NCBI RefSeq assembly: GCF_000006405.1
Contig: NW_003201605.1
Coordinates: 72,642-132,386 of the forward strand
DNA: 59,745 nt
Direction of reading: 5' to 3'
DNA from: Perkinsus marinus ATCC 50983
Lineage: Eukaryota > Perkinsozoa > Perkinsida > Perkinsidae
Below are positions 45,079-55,910 of the stretch, in pieces; within the stretch, counting starts at the first letter, position 1, and each line of letters opens with the position of its first letter. The translations under genes were made by a program, and so were the position numbers. The notes beneath the pieces are model-generated. The model was given only the letters and a program-made list of their open reading frames with translations, searched no databases and had not been told where the DNA came from.

Positions 45079-48000
45079 TCACCTATAAACCTGGCGACCG
45101 CTGATTTCGCCTTTAAATAATATGACAAGTTTCTTGAACTCGTCGGTGACCGCGCCCAATACTGCTTCCCTGTTCTTCTTGTTCACAGTACCACCAAGCA
45201 AAGCCTTGAGATGAAACAACAATGGAGCGTTAGTGACTTGGCTGGTCTCTCACCCAAGTGATGGCATTGATAACGATCTTTCTGTTGTCCCCCAAATTTG
45301 TGGTTCGCAAATTCGTACCAGTTCCGCGAATCGAAGAAGTGCGTCTCTCAAACGACGCCGAGGAGGACGAACGTCTGAGGTTCGTGGATAGAATGACATC
45401 GTTATGGGATTACTTGGAGCCCCGAGATAGCCAGGTTGATTGCCCTTCCGATGACGTCAGCGTTCTCGAGTTACGCATTGGGGATAATCGTGAAGGGGAC
45501 GGGACGGTCTGAGAGTTAGATTGAAGTCCGGCTGACGATAGTCCCCAGTCCATTCGAGATTGAGCATTCATCAACCCTCGAAAAGAGTCCTCGCTATACT
45601 CACCGCTGAGCTTGGCCTGATACGCATCGGAGAGCCCCGCTGCTCAGCTTCTTGTCGTTTCCGCGCCAGGAGGTTCTCCCGGATTCGCTTCGATGTAGGA
45701 CTGTCGAAGTTGTTGATCTCTGGGTCCAGCTCGACGAGCACTCCTCCTCTCGTTCGATATCCCACATAATCATCAGCCACTTCCTCCCGACCCGAAGTGT
45801 CTTCTTCCGTGACGACCCCCAGTAAGTTCGTAACAGCATCCGGATCACACGGCGCAGCTATAGAACTATCGCTCCCATTCATTTCCTCTGACGTTCTTTG
45901 CAATTCCTCGAGAACCAGTCCACGGAGTCTTCGACTCTCTTCCATTCGCAACTTCAGCTCCGTCCTCTCCCGCCACATTTCGGCAGCAATGAAATCTCGT
46001 ATATCGGAAGCCTGGCGACGTTTCCTGATGACCTCTGTACAGAGTTCGTAGGGACTGTAAGGAGGGAGATCATTATCGACAGTAACCCTCGCCAACATGC
46101 GATGAGCTTACTTGATGTCACTTGAGGCTCGGTCAGCTGATGCTTCTCGAGTTGAAATCTCCGGTAGCTCTACTCCGCGGAGAGCAGGGGAGTTGCCCCG
46201 CGGGTCAAAGGAATCTGAGGAGATCTGACCACTGCCGGGACCAATGGAGTTCACCCCTTATATGCCAGCCAGTGACTGACTGAGCTATGGTGCCATATCC
46301 ATCGTCTACTGCTTCCTTCCCGCCTTCTCGCGATACTTCCTGCTGCCTCGCATCCCCGTTTTGATATGCTTCATCCATCACAGATTCGCCAAGATCTCTC
46401 GACCCTTCCGAATATCCATTGTTATGACCAGCGGTACCCCATCGATTAACAGACGTCTCAACAGGCCCAGATCCATCCTTGCTATCATCCCAAGTAGGGG
46501 TCCGATCCCCCTCCCCCTGAGCGTCCCGTGCTGTGCGACTCGAGTTTGAGACACCATCACTATACTGTTCCTCCTCTTCATCCGCCCCGGGTTCGTGATA
46601 ACTGTATTTCGAGAGATGCTCGCTTTCCGTCCCGTTTCTGTTTCTGATATATTCCGCATCAACAGTCTCATACAGCTCGACAGAGACTTCACTCTCTCGC
46701 TCTTCTTCTCCCTCGGATCGTGGGTACTGTAACAGCTGCCCGTACTCATCGTGCTCGACCGGGGAGTACGCGCGCCGATAGCTGAGCCGATCATACAACT
46801 CATCAGCATCAGTAACCTGGCTATTGAGATATCTCCCGAAAGACGTGGCCCCTTCGACCCCACTCGTTCTACCGACACCGTGGTTGTGTCGAACGTATCC
46901 ACTATCAGATCTTTCCTCCGTGTAAGTATCGTAAGTGCCTCGGACACCGCGAAACTGCAAGTTCGATCTCTGGTCAAAAATAGAGGAATCTCCCTCACGA
47001 AGTAATGAGGTGCCATTACTGCTCCTATGATAGCTCTCTGCTCGGGCCTTGGTGAAATCCTGCCCCCCTGATGGCCACTCGGGCTCTGTAGGTCGCTGCT
47101 CGTCGTAACCGCCCCGATTGAGCTGGTACTTCACCTCATACTCAGACTCCTCTTCCTCACCGCTACCGTTCCAGGCGGTCACGTCGCTATCGGAGCCCCC
47201 GGCGGAAGAGACACCATTTTCATGGCTATGTAGACCGTCCTCCTTCCCATAGCTCTCACTGTCATCCTCTTCTTCTCCCGTTATGACTTCATCGTAGTAC
47301 ATAGGTCGGGATGCAGATCTCTCTCGTTCTCTGGCATAGTAGTAAGTGCTCGAGCCCTCACTATCATCGCCACAGTCGTCGTACTCCTTCGCCGTTCCGT
47401 CATAGGATTGTGAGCCACTCCCGTGCGGATTCGAATAACCACAACGGAGGCATTGGTCATTCCTAAGAAAGCTTATGGGTGTCTCTCGCACCTGCTCTGT
47501 CGGCCGCTGCTCGAGTGGTCGGCAACTACGATGCTCAATAGTAATGGTTTCGATTAAGTTCTCAGTGCTAGGGTGCCGTTCAAAACTATACCAACTTTCC
47601 CCCAACCTCCTCCGCTGAAATGCCCCCTCAGCTTCCTCTGATGACAGCTCCTCAGATTGACGAGCGTCGTCATGACCATCGGCCTCTCCGATGGGCTCAA
47701 TACTGTTTCCATTGCGATGAGACAGTGAATCACCAGATCCTGAATCGATACGGGTGGCCTCCGAGAGGGGAGTAGCATAGGTATCTTCTGCTTCCACTGG
47801 CAGACTTGATGACCGCGGAGGCGACCTTCTATCGACGGACCACTGGCCACTAGCAAATTCATCAGCACTAGGTACTACAACGAGCATTCAGGATTAACAA
47901 GGAATTCAGTGATAGCGATTACCGGAGGAAAGTATACTGGTTGACACGTGCGGCTCCGACCGGGCCCATCCGTCACTCAACCTGATACGGATGATATTGA

Positions 48001-48286
48001 GTTAAGCTGGTTTATCACGTCTCTGTGCAAGAGTAAGGCCAACTCTTATATGGCCCCTTACCTGCTCCCTCGCCCCGAATCGCTCATCCTTGCTGGAGAC
48101 TGATGCGATACAGAAGTTCCTAAAACACCCAAGAGAGCTTTCATTCGATGGAGGATAGAGATGCCTACTTGATCCGTTATCAGAGTAACGATTGCTTGCG
48201 ATCTCATCCAAAGCCCGCCTCTGCTGTCTTATCTGTCTCAACCGCTCCGAAAGGGATTTCATACGATCAGTATTAGTGGATGCCAT
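45079..48286 (-). CDS. Acidic Ser/Glu/Tyr-rich orphan protein, multi-exon
   Basis: Minus-strand exons read: 48286 to about 48061 (MASTNTDRMKSLSERLRQ, coiled-coil-like start), about 47873-46205 (long, low-complexity, rich in Ser, Glu, Asp, Tyr and Gly with a lone CLRCG), about 46098-45571 (basic/helical: RKRRQASDIRDFIAAEMWRE), then Ser-rich pieces near 45520-45260. A helical end LLFHLKALLGGTVNKKN...FKKLVILFKGEI follows, closing at the TGA at 45079-45081. Exact splice sites between these were not fixed, so this may be one gene or two. No family recognised. The composition suggests a largely disordered protein with structured ends. Confidence 0.5.
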
Positions 48287-48729
48287 TCTTCATTCGAATT
48301 TCTGCGACTCTAAAGCCTCGGCAGACACGGTATTGATATCAACTGAATGCTGAGAGCATCTTTCTTGATTATGTCAACGTATTGAAGAACACTTCGAGTC
48401 AGCCCCCTAAGAGCCATCCTAGGCAGATCTTTTCGTGCCACGGTTCAACACTGAGGGCGCCCACAACCTCCTAGACTATTACTAATTAACAGAACAAGAT
48501 CATTAGAATAAATTGATCATGAATATATCACAGTGACAATGAACAGCAAAGCATGGCATGTCATAAGACGACTGATTACTGTCTGACACCCACAGGGACC
48601 ACGTCCCATGGTTTCGCCCCTCTGTGGACTGCCGAGCAAATGTCTCGAGCAGCCGAAGAATTGCACGGTATACTATTCGAGCCTCGAGGTGTGAGCATTG
48701 GCTGAGGTACCTGATGGACTCGATGGTTA
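48287..48729. other. Intergenic, nothing recognised
   Basis: Short spacer between two minus-strand genes. No motif seen. Confidence 0.4.
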
Positions 48730-50434
48730 TCAAGTAGACGTCAGAGATGCGCCAACCGGAAAACGACTCCCCCGTGAGATCGGGGGAGGGCCTCGAGGAG
48801 CACAAGGAGCTAGTAAAGGTTGCTGCAGACCAATGGACGCCCTCACACTCGAGATACCTGTGCTATAGCGTAGACCACGTCCTACCAAATGGAAAGAATC
48901 AGGGCGAGTCAGCATAGTCGCGACAGGACTCACCATCGAGTCGAGGGGTACCGGTTATGAGACACGGCGGTGAGTGGGCTGGAATGACGGGGCTATTGTT
49001 GAACAATGCCGAGTGCTCTGACATCACCCGACGCATCGTGCACCGTAGATTCATTGCGGATCGTTCAATGTTCCTAGCTGAACATTCATGTATAGCGGAA
49101 AGTTGCAGCTTACTGGATGTCCTCCTCCATGCCTCGCAGCCTCTCTCGGGCAGTGTCAGCTGCTGTGACCACGCTGGTGGCGGAGTTGAACTTTGTGAAA
49201 GGGGTAGCGCGCGGCTGGACAATTGGCGTGTGATTCACAATGTACGGATATCCTTGACCTGAAATGAACCGGGTGGTACGAACGGAGATCATCCAGAGTC
49301 TGCACGAGGAGAGGGCCTTAGGCCCCAGGGGTGAGAGAAGTAGCAGAGTCGCAGGAAGAGAGAGTTGGAGACGGAGCAACAGTACCCGTGTGTTCGACAG
49401 GGAATGATGATGCCTTCACAGTGTGACTAGAACCATCCCGCAACAAAAAGGTCTTGGATGATTCAGAGGTGTCCGCCCCAACGGACTGAGAGATAACACT
49501 GTCAGACAACTTCGCTACCACATCGGATAACCAAAGCAAATCCGCGAGCGTCTTACTTCAGTTACGCAACCGGAATCGGGAAGAGACTCGTCCGAGAGGT
49601 TGCTTTCGGGAGAAGACTCCTGGTCTGACTGCTCCTGAGTAGCCAGCAGCCGCGAAAGTAGTGCTCCACTATGCCCTCGTGTCTGAACGTACGATGGAAA
49701 TGTCTAAGCTTCCCGCAACGATGAGCTGACCCACCACTGTCGGGCTGCTTTGCGAGATAGAACCGACCTCCTTCTCAGTGTCAACAGTAGGACAACGATC
49801 GATGAGCCTGTTCAACGATGAATAATGAGACCAGTGAGACGAGTATTCGGTACTTAGTCTCGACTTCCAGTAATTCGGCTTTTATTTCATCGATCCACGT
49901 CTCCATTTTCGACACCAGCTCTGGAGTTTCCAACAAGCTCGTACTACCTTGTCTGTCCGTAAGGGTCCCTCTAGCCCGTCTCTCGACTGCTGAGGCTGAT
50001 ATGCGATGTTCGCGCGTCCTACTGACGCCTGGAACTGAAGCAGATGCGAAGGTTTCCTATGAATCTATCACCTCGTGCCAGTGTCTCGGTCTCTAGCCTA
50101 TCCTGAACAGGTACTTTAACAGGCACCATCCCTAGACCCACAGACTGAGTAACATTGAGGAGAGTGTAGTAGGCTCACTGTTCCTTCTATCCCGCGCTAG
50201 TCTAGCCCGATTCACGGCAGTCTCGAAACCCTTCTTCATGCGAGGGCTGAATTCGGAGAGGCCTTGCGACCCTAGTGATCCAGTCGAACTTCGCCTGTAA
50301 TTAACGTAACACCACATGTCAGCGCGCCTTACGATACCTCTTTCCACTAGAGAAGAACTTCGGGTTCGGTGGAGCGAACATTGAATACAACAGGTAACCA
50401 TCCTGCAATGAGCCATAGAGGTCATCAGCGTCAA
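48730..50434 (-). CDS. Small multi-exon coiled-coil orphan
   Basis: Minus-strand pieces join well at the 3' end: FTKFNSATSVVTAADTARER...EEDIQ (to about 49109), a 44-bp intron with GTAAGC and CTAG, NIERSAMNLRCTMRRVM... (about 49065-48935), a GTGAGT...TTGGTAG intron, and RGLRYSTGISS... to TGA at 48730. Upstream exons include a Ser/Asp/Glu-rich block near 49560-49630, a coiled coil KMETWIDEIKAELLEVETKYRI near 49840-49920, and SEFSPRMKKGFETAVNRARLARD near 50150-50290. The start is uncertain. No family recognised. Confidence 0.5.
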
Positions 50435-50499
50435 TCTCCCTCCCGTCTATGAATCGAGTGCGACATACTCGCGTGTATTCAATGAAACTCAGTCTCAAG

Positions 50500-51230
50500 G
50501 CAACATATCTGCCCCGGGAAGATTCTGCTTCGCTAACAGCGAATTTGACAACCCCAATTCGTCAAAATTGAAGTTATTTGGGAAGTTAGTTACCCACGTA
50601 TCTAGCGAGTCGAATCCATCGAGAGTTTAATGGTATGGCATATCTGCCCCTCGGGCGGATTCGGTTCCACTAACAGCAAAGCTGATGACCACAACTCGTC
50701 AGAAGTGAAGTTCCTTGGGAAGCTAGTTACCCACGTATCTAAGGAGTCGATTGCCTCGAGAGTTTCATAGCATGGCATATCTGCCCCTCGAGCAGATTCG
50801 GTTTCACTAACAGCGAAGCTGATGACCATAATTCGTCAGCATTAAACTCCAAGGAAAAGTTAGTTACCCGCGTATCTAAGGAGTCGATTGCTTGGAGAAT
50901 TTCATGGTGTGGCATATCTGCCCCTTGAGCAGATTTGGCTTCACTAACAGCAACGTTGGTGCCGATAGTTCGTCAGAATTCAAGTTACTTGAGAAGTTTG
51001 TTACTCGCGTATCTAAGGACTCGATTGCATCAAGAGCTCCATGGTATGGCATATCCGCCCCCCCCCGCCCCCCTCGAGCAGATTTGGCTTCACAAACAGC
51101 AAAATCAGTGCCCATAGTTCGTCAAAATTTCAAGTTACTTGGGAAGTTAGTTACCCATACATTTACCGAGGTAAATGGAGTAAAGAGTTCCATGCGGTGG
51201 CATATCTGCCCCAGCGAAGAACTTGATTGT
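50500..51230. repeat. 137-bp minisatellite, six units
   Basis: The anchor CATATCTGCC recurs at about 50504, 50639, 50776, 50913, 51050 and 51201, spacing 135, 137, 137, 137 and 151. Each unit reads roughly (G)GCATATCTGCCCC...GCAGATT(T)GG...TCACTAACAGC..., then AATTCGTCAG, TTAGTTACCC, GTATCTAAGGAGTCGATTGC. Unit 5 carries an expanded C run. 137 is not a multiple of 3, so the open frames crossing it are not a protein repeat. The complement of the anchor, GGGGCAGATATGCC, recurs singly at 34.9-44.3 kb. Confidence 0.95.
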
Positions 51231-51634
51231 TATGAGCAATATATGCCTTTAAAAGGTGTAGCTGTAAAAAATACTCTCAAAGAATTATCAGCTCGCCCCT
51301 TCCAGCCAAACGAGTTCACGATAAACACGTCGAATATTAGGCGGAAGGGGTCGCTCGGCCCTGGAAAGAAGAGTAGTTGATCGGTTTTTCAGTACCCTAC
51401 CGTAATCCATTATGCTCTCGGCACGGGACCCTCCACGCACGAGTCCAATGATATTGAGGAAGCGCGAGACTGCAAGATTTAGCGAAGCTATATGAGTCGC
51501 AGCTTGTTTTTCTGGGTGCAGTAGTGGCATGTGTGATCTGGGAAGGAATGGGGTAGATGAACGAGTATCATTTCGCAATTGGAAGAAGGGCAGTCGGGTA
51601 GCTTGTCACAACAGTTATCTCGTTCCTATTCTCT
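51231..51634. other. Intergenic before fumarase copy C
   Basis: Between the minisatellite and the ATG of copy C. No gene or clear promoter element. Confidence 0.4.
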
Positions 51635-53500
51635 ATGAGTCCCGAGTCGAAGTTTTTCGACAAGTACGCCCCCCTCTTCCAGACACACGCCAACGGCGAG
51701 GTAGAGTTTCGTTTTTTTCGAGCACATCTTTTGTGAAATATCGTATTTAGTGATGGAATGGTCTTCTCTGATATGTGGTTATGTGACTGTTGTTGCTATG
51801 TCAGGAGCCTGAGTATGAACTCCTTTCGAAGGAGGGTGTCTCCGTGGTTAAGGGACCTGATGGACTCGACTTCCTCAAGGTACGGAAATCTTCGAATGTT
51901 TCATTGAGCTGGATTGGCGGTATACCTTTGATACTTGGAGTTAGTTTATCTTTATCATTCCACTTTTCAGGTTGACCCTGAGGCTATTGCCAAGCTCACC
52001 CAGACCTGTATCAAGGATGTTGAGCATTACTTCAGAAGCGCCCACCTCGCGCAGGTCCAGAAGATCCTCAAGGACCCCGAGGCTTCTGCCAACGATCGCT
52101 TCGTTGCTCTCGAGTTGCTGAAGAATGCCTGCATCTCTGCTGGTCTCGTCCTCCCCTCCTGCCAGGATACTGGTACCGCCTGCGTATACGGTTACCGGGG
52201 TGAGCGTGTTCTAACCGGTGGTGTTGATGAGGAGGCCATCACCAAGGGTGTCTATAATGCTTACACCCAAGACAACCTCCGTTACTCCCAGGTCGCCCCC
52301 TTAAGCATGTTCGAGGAGAAGAACACTGGTTGCAACTTGCCCGCTCAGATCGAACTCTACGCCGGTCATCCTGGTGATGAGCTCGCCTATAAATTCCATG
52401 TCATTGCTAAGGGTGGTGGATCTGCCAACAAGTTCCAACTCTTCCAGAAGACCAAGGCCTTCCTTAAGGAGAAGGAGTTTGAGAGTTTCCTCATGAAGGA
52501 GATTGCTCACTTCGGTACCTCTGCTTGCCCTCCTTATCATATCGCTGTTGTCATTGGCGGTCAGTCTGCCGACCAGACCATGAAAACTGTGAAGTTGGCA
52601 TCCACTAAGTACTACGATGGTCTTCCTACCAGCGGGGATTCCACCGGCCGTGCCTTCCGTGACCTCTACTGGGAGGAGAGGCTTCTCAAGAACTGTCAGG
52701 AGCTTGGTATCGGTGCTCAATTCGGCGGTAAGTATTTCGCCCACGATGTTCGTGTTGTCCGTCTCCCTCGTCACGGTGCTTCTTGCCCTGTTGGCCTCGG
52801 TGTCAGCTGCTCGGCTGATCGTCAGTGCCTCGCTAAGATCACCCCTGAAGGTGTCTTTATCGAGAAGCTCGAGAAGAACCCCGCCAAGTACATGCCTGAT
52901 TTCGTTGGTGAAGGGGATGAGGCCGTGAAGATCGATTTGAACTTGCCCCAGAAGGAGGCTCTTGCTACCTTGAGCAAGTACCCTGTCAAGACTCGCGTGG
53001 CCCTCACTGGTACCATCATCGTTGCTCGTGATATCGCTCATGCCAAAATGATGGAGATGCTCGAGAGCGGTAAAGGTCTTCCCGACTACATCAAGAAGTA
53101 TCCCGTGTACTACGCCGGCCCCGCCAAGAAGCCCGATGGAAAGCCTTCCGGTTCCTTCGGACCCACTACTTCCAACCGTATGGACCCCTATGTTGAGCCT
53201 TTCCAAGCCAACGGTGGCTCCATGATCATGATCGGTAAGGGTAACCGTAGCGATATGGTGACTGAGGCATGCAAGAAGAACGGTGGTTTCTATCTCGGCT
53301 CCATCGGTGGTGTCGCTGCCATCCTCGCCGATAAGAGCATCAAGAAGGTCGAGTGCCTCGATATGGAGGACCTCGGTATGGAGGCTGTGTGGAAGATCGA
53401 TGTCGTCGACTTCCCTGCTTTCATCATTGTTGATGATAAGGGCAACGACTTCTTCAAGATGGGCAACGCTAGCGAACAGAAGATGGCTTTCTCCCACTAG
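51635..53500 (+). CDS. Class I (iron-sulfur) fumarate hydratase, copy C
   Basis: Three exons at 51635-51700, 51805-51879 and 51971-53500, the same phases and exon lengths as copy A, 556 residues. All motifs of the family are present: [54 protein letters not shown]. The N-terminus is [16 protein letters not shown]. It is closest to copy B in the C-terminal half ([20 protein letters not shown]). It lies 8 kb downstream of copy B in the same orientation, separated by two minus-strand orphan genes, so this is a dispersed tandem family. The reaction is fumarate to malate in the TCA cycle or cytosol; location is not determined. Confidence 0.97.
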
Positions 53501-54464
53501 GTCGTTTGCATGCAGTTAAGCGCGTCAGTTTGACTATTAGCGAATAGATGGTATTTCCCTGACAGATTTCGCGCGTGCTCTTCATTGCGAAGATCGATGT
53601 GATCTATTTAGCCGTCCATCATTCATAATTGTCGGTAAGGCACTTTCCTGTTCATAACATTGATACTGAAAAGTATCGCGTTTCGATGGTTCATGTCGGG
53701 TTGTTCATCAAGTGGGAGGTGGTTGATCTTCGGAGTGCTTGGGTCGTGTGCTGATCCTGAATCGAGTCGTGAGCCAGAGTATTTGCTGAGTTGAAAAATC
53801 TAGGGATGAGTATTTACCCCCAATGATTCACGGTTTGAATGAGACATTCTTCACGAGATGAAGGCTGATTGAATTCAGGGATCATGGAATTTGTTCGTGA
53901 TTCCGTTATCCGGCTCTGCCTCAATTACTCTTACGAAAAAATCTCAATGCTTGCTCATGAACAGGTTATTGGAATTAGTACTCTCGATCAAGGTGCGCTT
54001 TGAATAGAAAGTTCTCTCTTAACATGAAGTTCATACTATGTCTCCGTGAGGAAGGGCTCGCTTAGTGCTCATCTACTGCTAAGGAAGTGGGATGATAATG
54101 ATCATCAGTCTGATTAGTCCGATCCTGTAGAGGGCCTATTTGGAGCGATTCACACTGTATTCGACAGTTGAACTTCAACTTCTATGAATTTTACCGATGT
54201 CGGGCAGCAGGATAATATCGATTCAGAGGATTCTGGAACGCGTGGCTGGTAGCTACTGGCTACTCAAGTGATCCCAGGCACCTAATTGGAACTACTGGAT
54301 CTCGGATATCATCACATCGTGTCGGAATCCTACTCCTAGTGCCAACAGCTACGAGACTCACCTCTCATGGACCAACAACGCGACAAAACTCTCAAAGGAA
54401 TGGAAAGTAGAAACAACAGCGGACACCGAGTCTATCATTCTATCTCAGAATGGGGAACTCTCCT
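53501..54464. other. Intergenic, nothing recognised
   Basis: Tail-to-tail spacer between fumarase copy C and the minus-strand GTPase gene. No gene or repeat recognised. Confidence 0.5.
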
Positions 54465-55756
54465 CTAAGGAGACCACTGCTCAGCATCCGTCCAATCCTT
54501 CCCGACATAAGCCTTCACCCAGGTGGGCTTCGACGTTTCCATGTCCTTGCGATCAACGAGGAGGGCATTGAGGGACTTGTCAATCTCGTCACCCATATGT
54601 TCCTGAATCCTCTGGCCAATCACAACCAACTTGTTAACTTTGCTGGCCATCTCGGACGGACAATCCGTTTCGACCAATTGAAAGGACTTCTCAACACCCT
54701 GCAGTAGATACCTCTTTCCATCGCCAGCAATCAGCATGCCCTTGACCCGAAACACCCTGTTGTTCTCGACAAAATCTTGCAGCCATGCACGGAACTTTTC
54801 AATATCTATCGCTACTCCTTTTGAGGCTGGATATGGTCCGCTCAGAGCACAGCTACAAACACCATCACGCCAGGGCTTATGCTGAGGCACATCATTGAGA
54901 TCGCCGGGACTCGTATAAGTATCGCCTTGAGATCGCAGGACTTCTTCCATAGAGATGTCAGAGTGGACCGTGTGTACTAACCGGCACACTGGATTGATAG
55001 ACCGGATCGTATCCTCTATCTGTGCGGCAGTCTGGTCGTCAACCAAATCACATTTGTTAATGATCACAAGGTCCGCGAACACCAGTTGTTGGACGAGCTC
55101 GGAGCTCCGAGGGTCTGTCACTCGCTTGTACTGTTCGATGAAGTTAGATGCATCGACAAGCGTAACGACTTTACGGAGAACAATGCCCTCAGGAGGCTGT
55201 GCCACGAGGCCTTGAACAACTGGTCCGGGAGTAGCCAAACCGGTCGTTTCCAGAATAATCTGAACAAACAGCAGTGACCGAAGCGATCAAGTAGGGGAAC
55301 GATCTCAGTATTCACAATGCTCTCACATACGTGAACTAACCGCGACGAGAGAAGCTAATGATTTCCTTACTCCGTTGACAGGATCATCACTAGGAGCTGC
55401 TAGAGCCTTCTTCCCTAGACCTTCTAGCTTCGCCATCAAGTCGTTCCTCAGATTACAGCAGAGGCAACCACCGCCGAGCTCGTACACAGTAGAACAGTCC
55501 CCACTGCTGCCACTCGCATAATTGTCCGGTAGTTCACTGAAAAGAGCAAAGCTCGTTCGGCTCAGTCCTCTCACATGTACCGGGGGAGACCCACTGTACG
55601 TTACCTCACACTGATGCCACCGATCTCATTATTCAACACGAAGAATCGACCCTTGCTTTCTCGGAGCATCCGAGACACTAACGTGGTCTTGCCTGAGCCG
55701 AGAAACCCCGTAAGGATCCACAACGGCGTCGTCGATTGGGCGCTTTTATCAGTCAT
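54465..55756 (-). CDS. COG0523 (CobW/ZNG1-like) metal-chaperone GTPase
   Basis: Three exons: 55756-55605, 55536-55341 and 55259-54465, separated by 68-bp and 81-bp introns, phases consistent, 380 residues. Walker A is TGFLGSGKTTL. The metal-binding CxCC motif is GGGCLCCNLR. ETTGLATPGPV follows, and the guanine-specificity NKCD is in VIINKCDLVDD. The C-terminal third is the CobW_C domain (MLIAGDGKRYLLQGVEKSF). Family members deliver zinc or other metals; ZNG1 serves methionine aminopeptidase, and that target is only a possibility here. The frame extends 45 codons upstream to 55891; I prefer MTDKSAQ at 55756 because it sits just before the GTPase core. Confidence 0.92.
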
Positions 55757-55910
55757 AGATGGTTTAACAAATTCTGCCACAAAACTATACATCGAAGCGG
55801 TAACGCATGCGTACAAAAACCACTCAGCGAACCTCACATATTCCTCCCACTCGCAACACAAAGCCATGTAGGTATAACGCCAGGATTGCATTCACAATCA
55901 CAGATCATGC

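Noticed and set aside
50602-51380. Repeated open frames on both strands across the minisatellite
   Set aside because: The 137-bp period is not divisible by three, so frames are not maintained between units.
52301-53497. 398-codon minus-strand open frame antisense to fumarase copy C (similar ones at 42036-42917, 42892-43683 and 38719-39192)
   Set aside because: They mirror the codon bias of the fumarase exons, recur only where fumarase is, and have no recognisable domains. Shadows.
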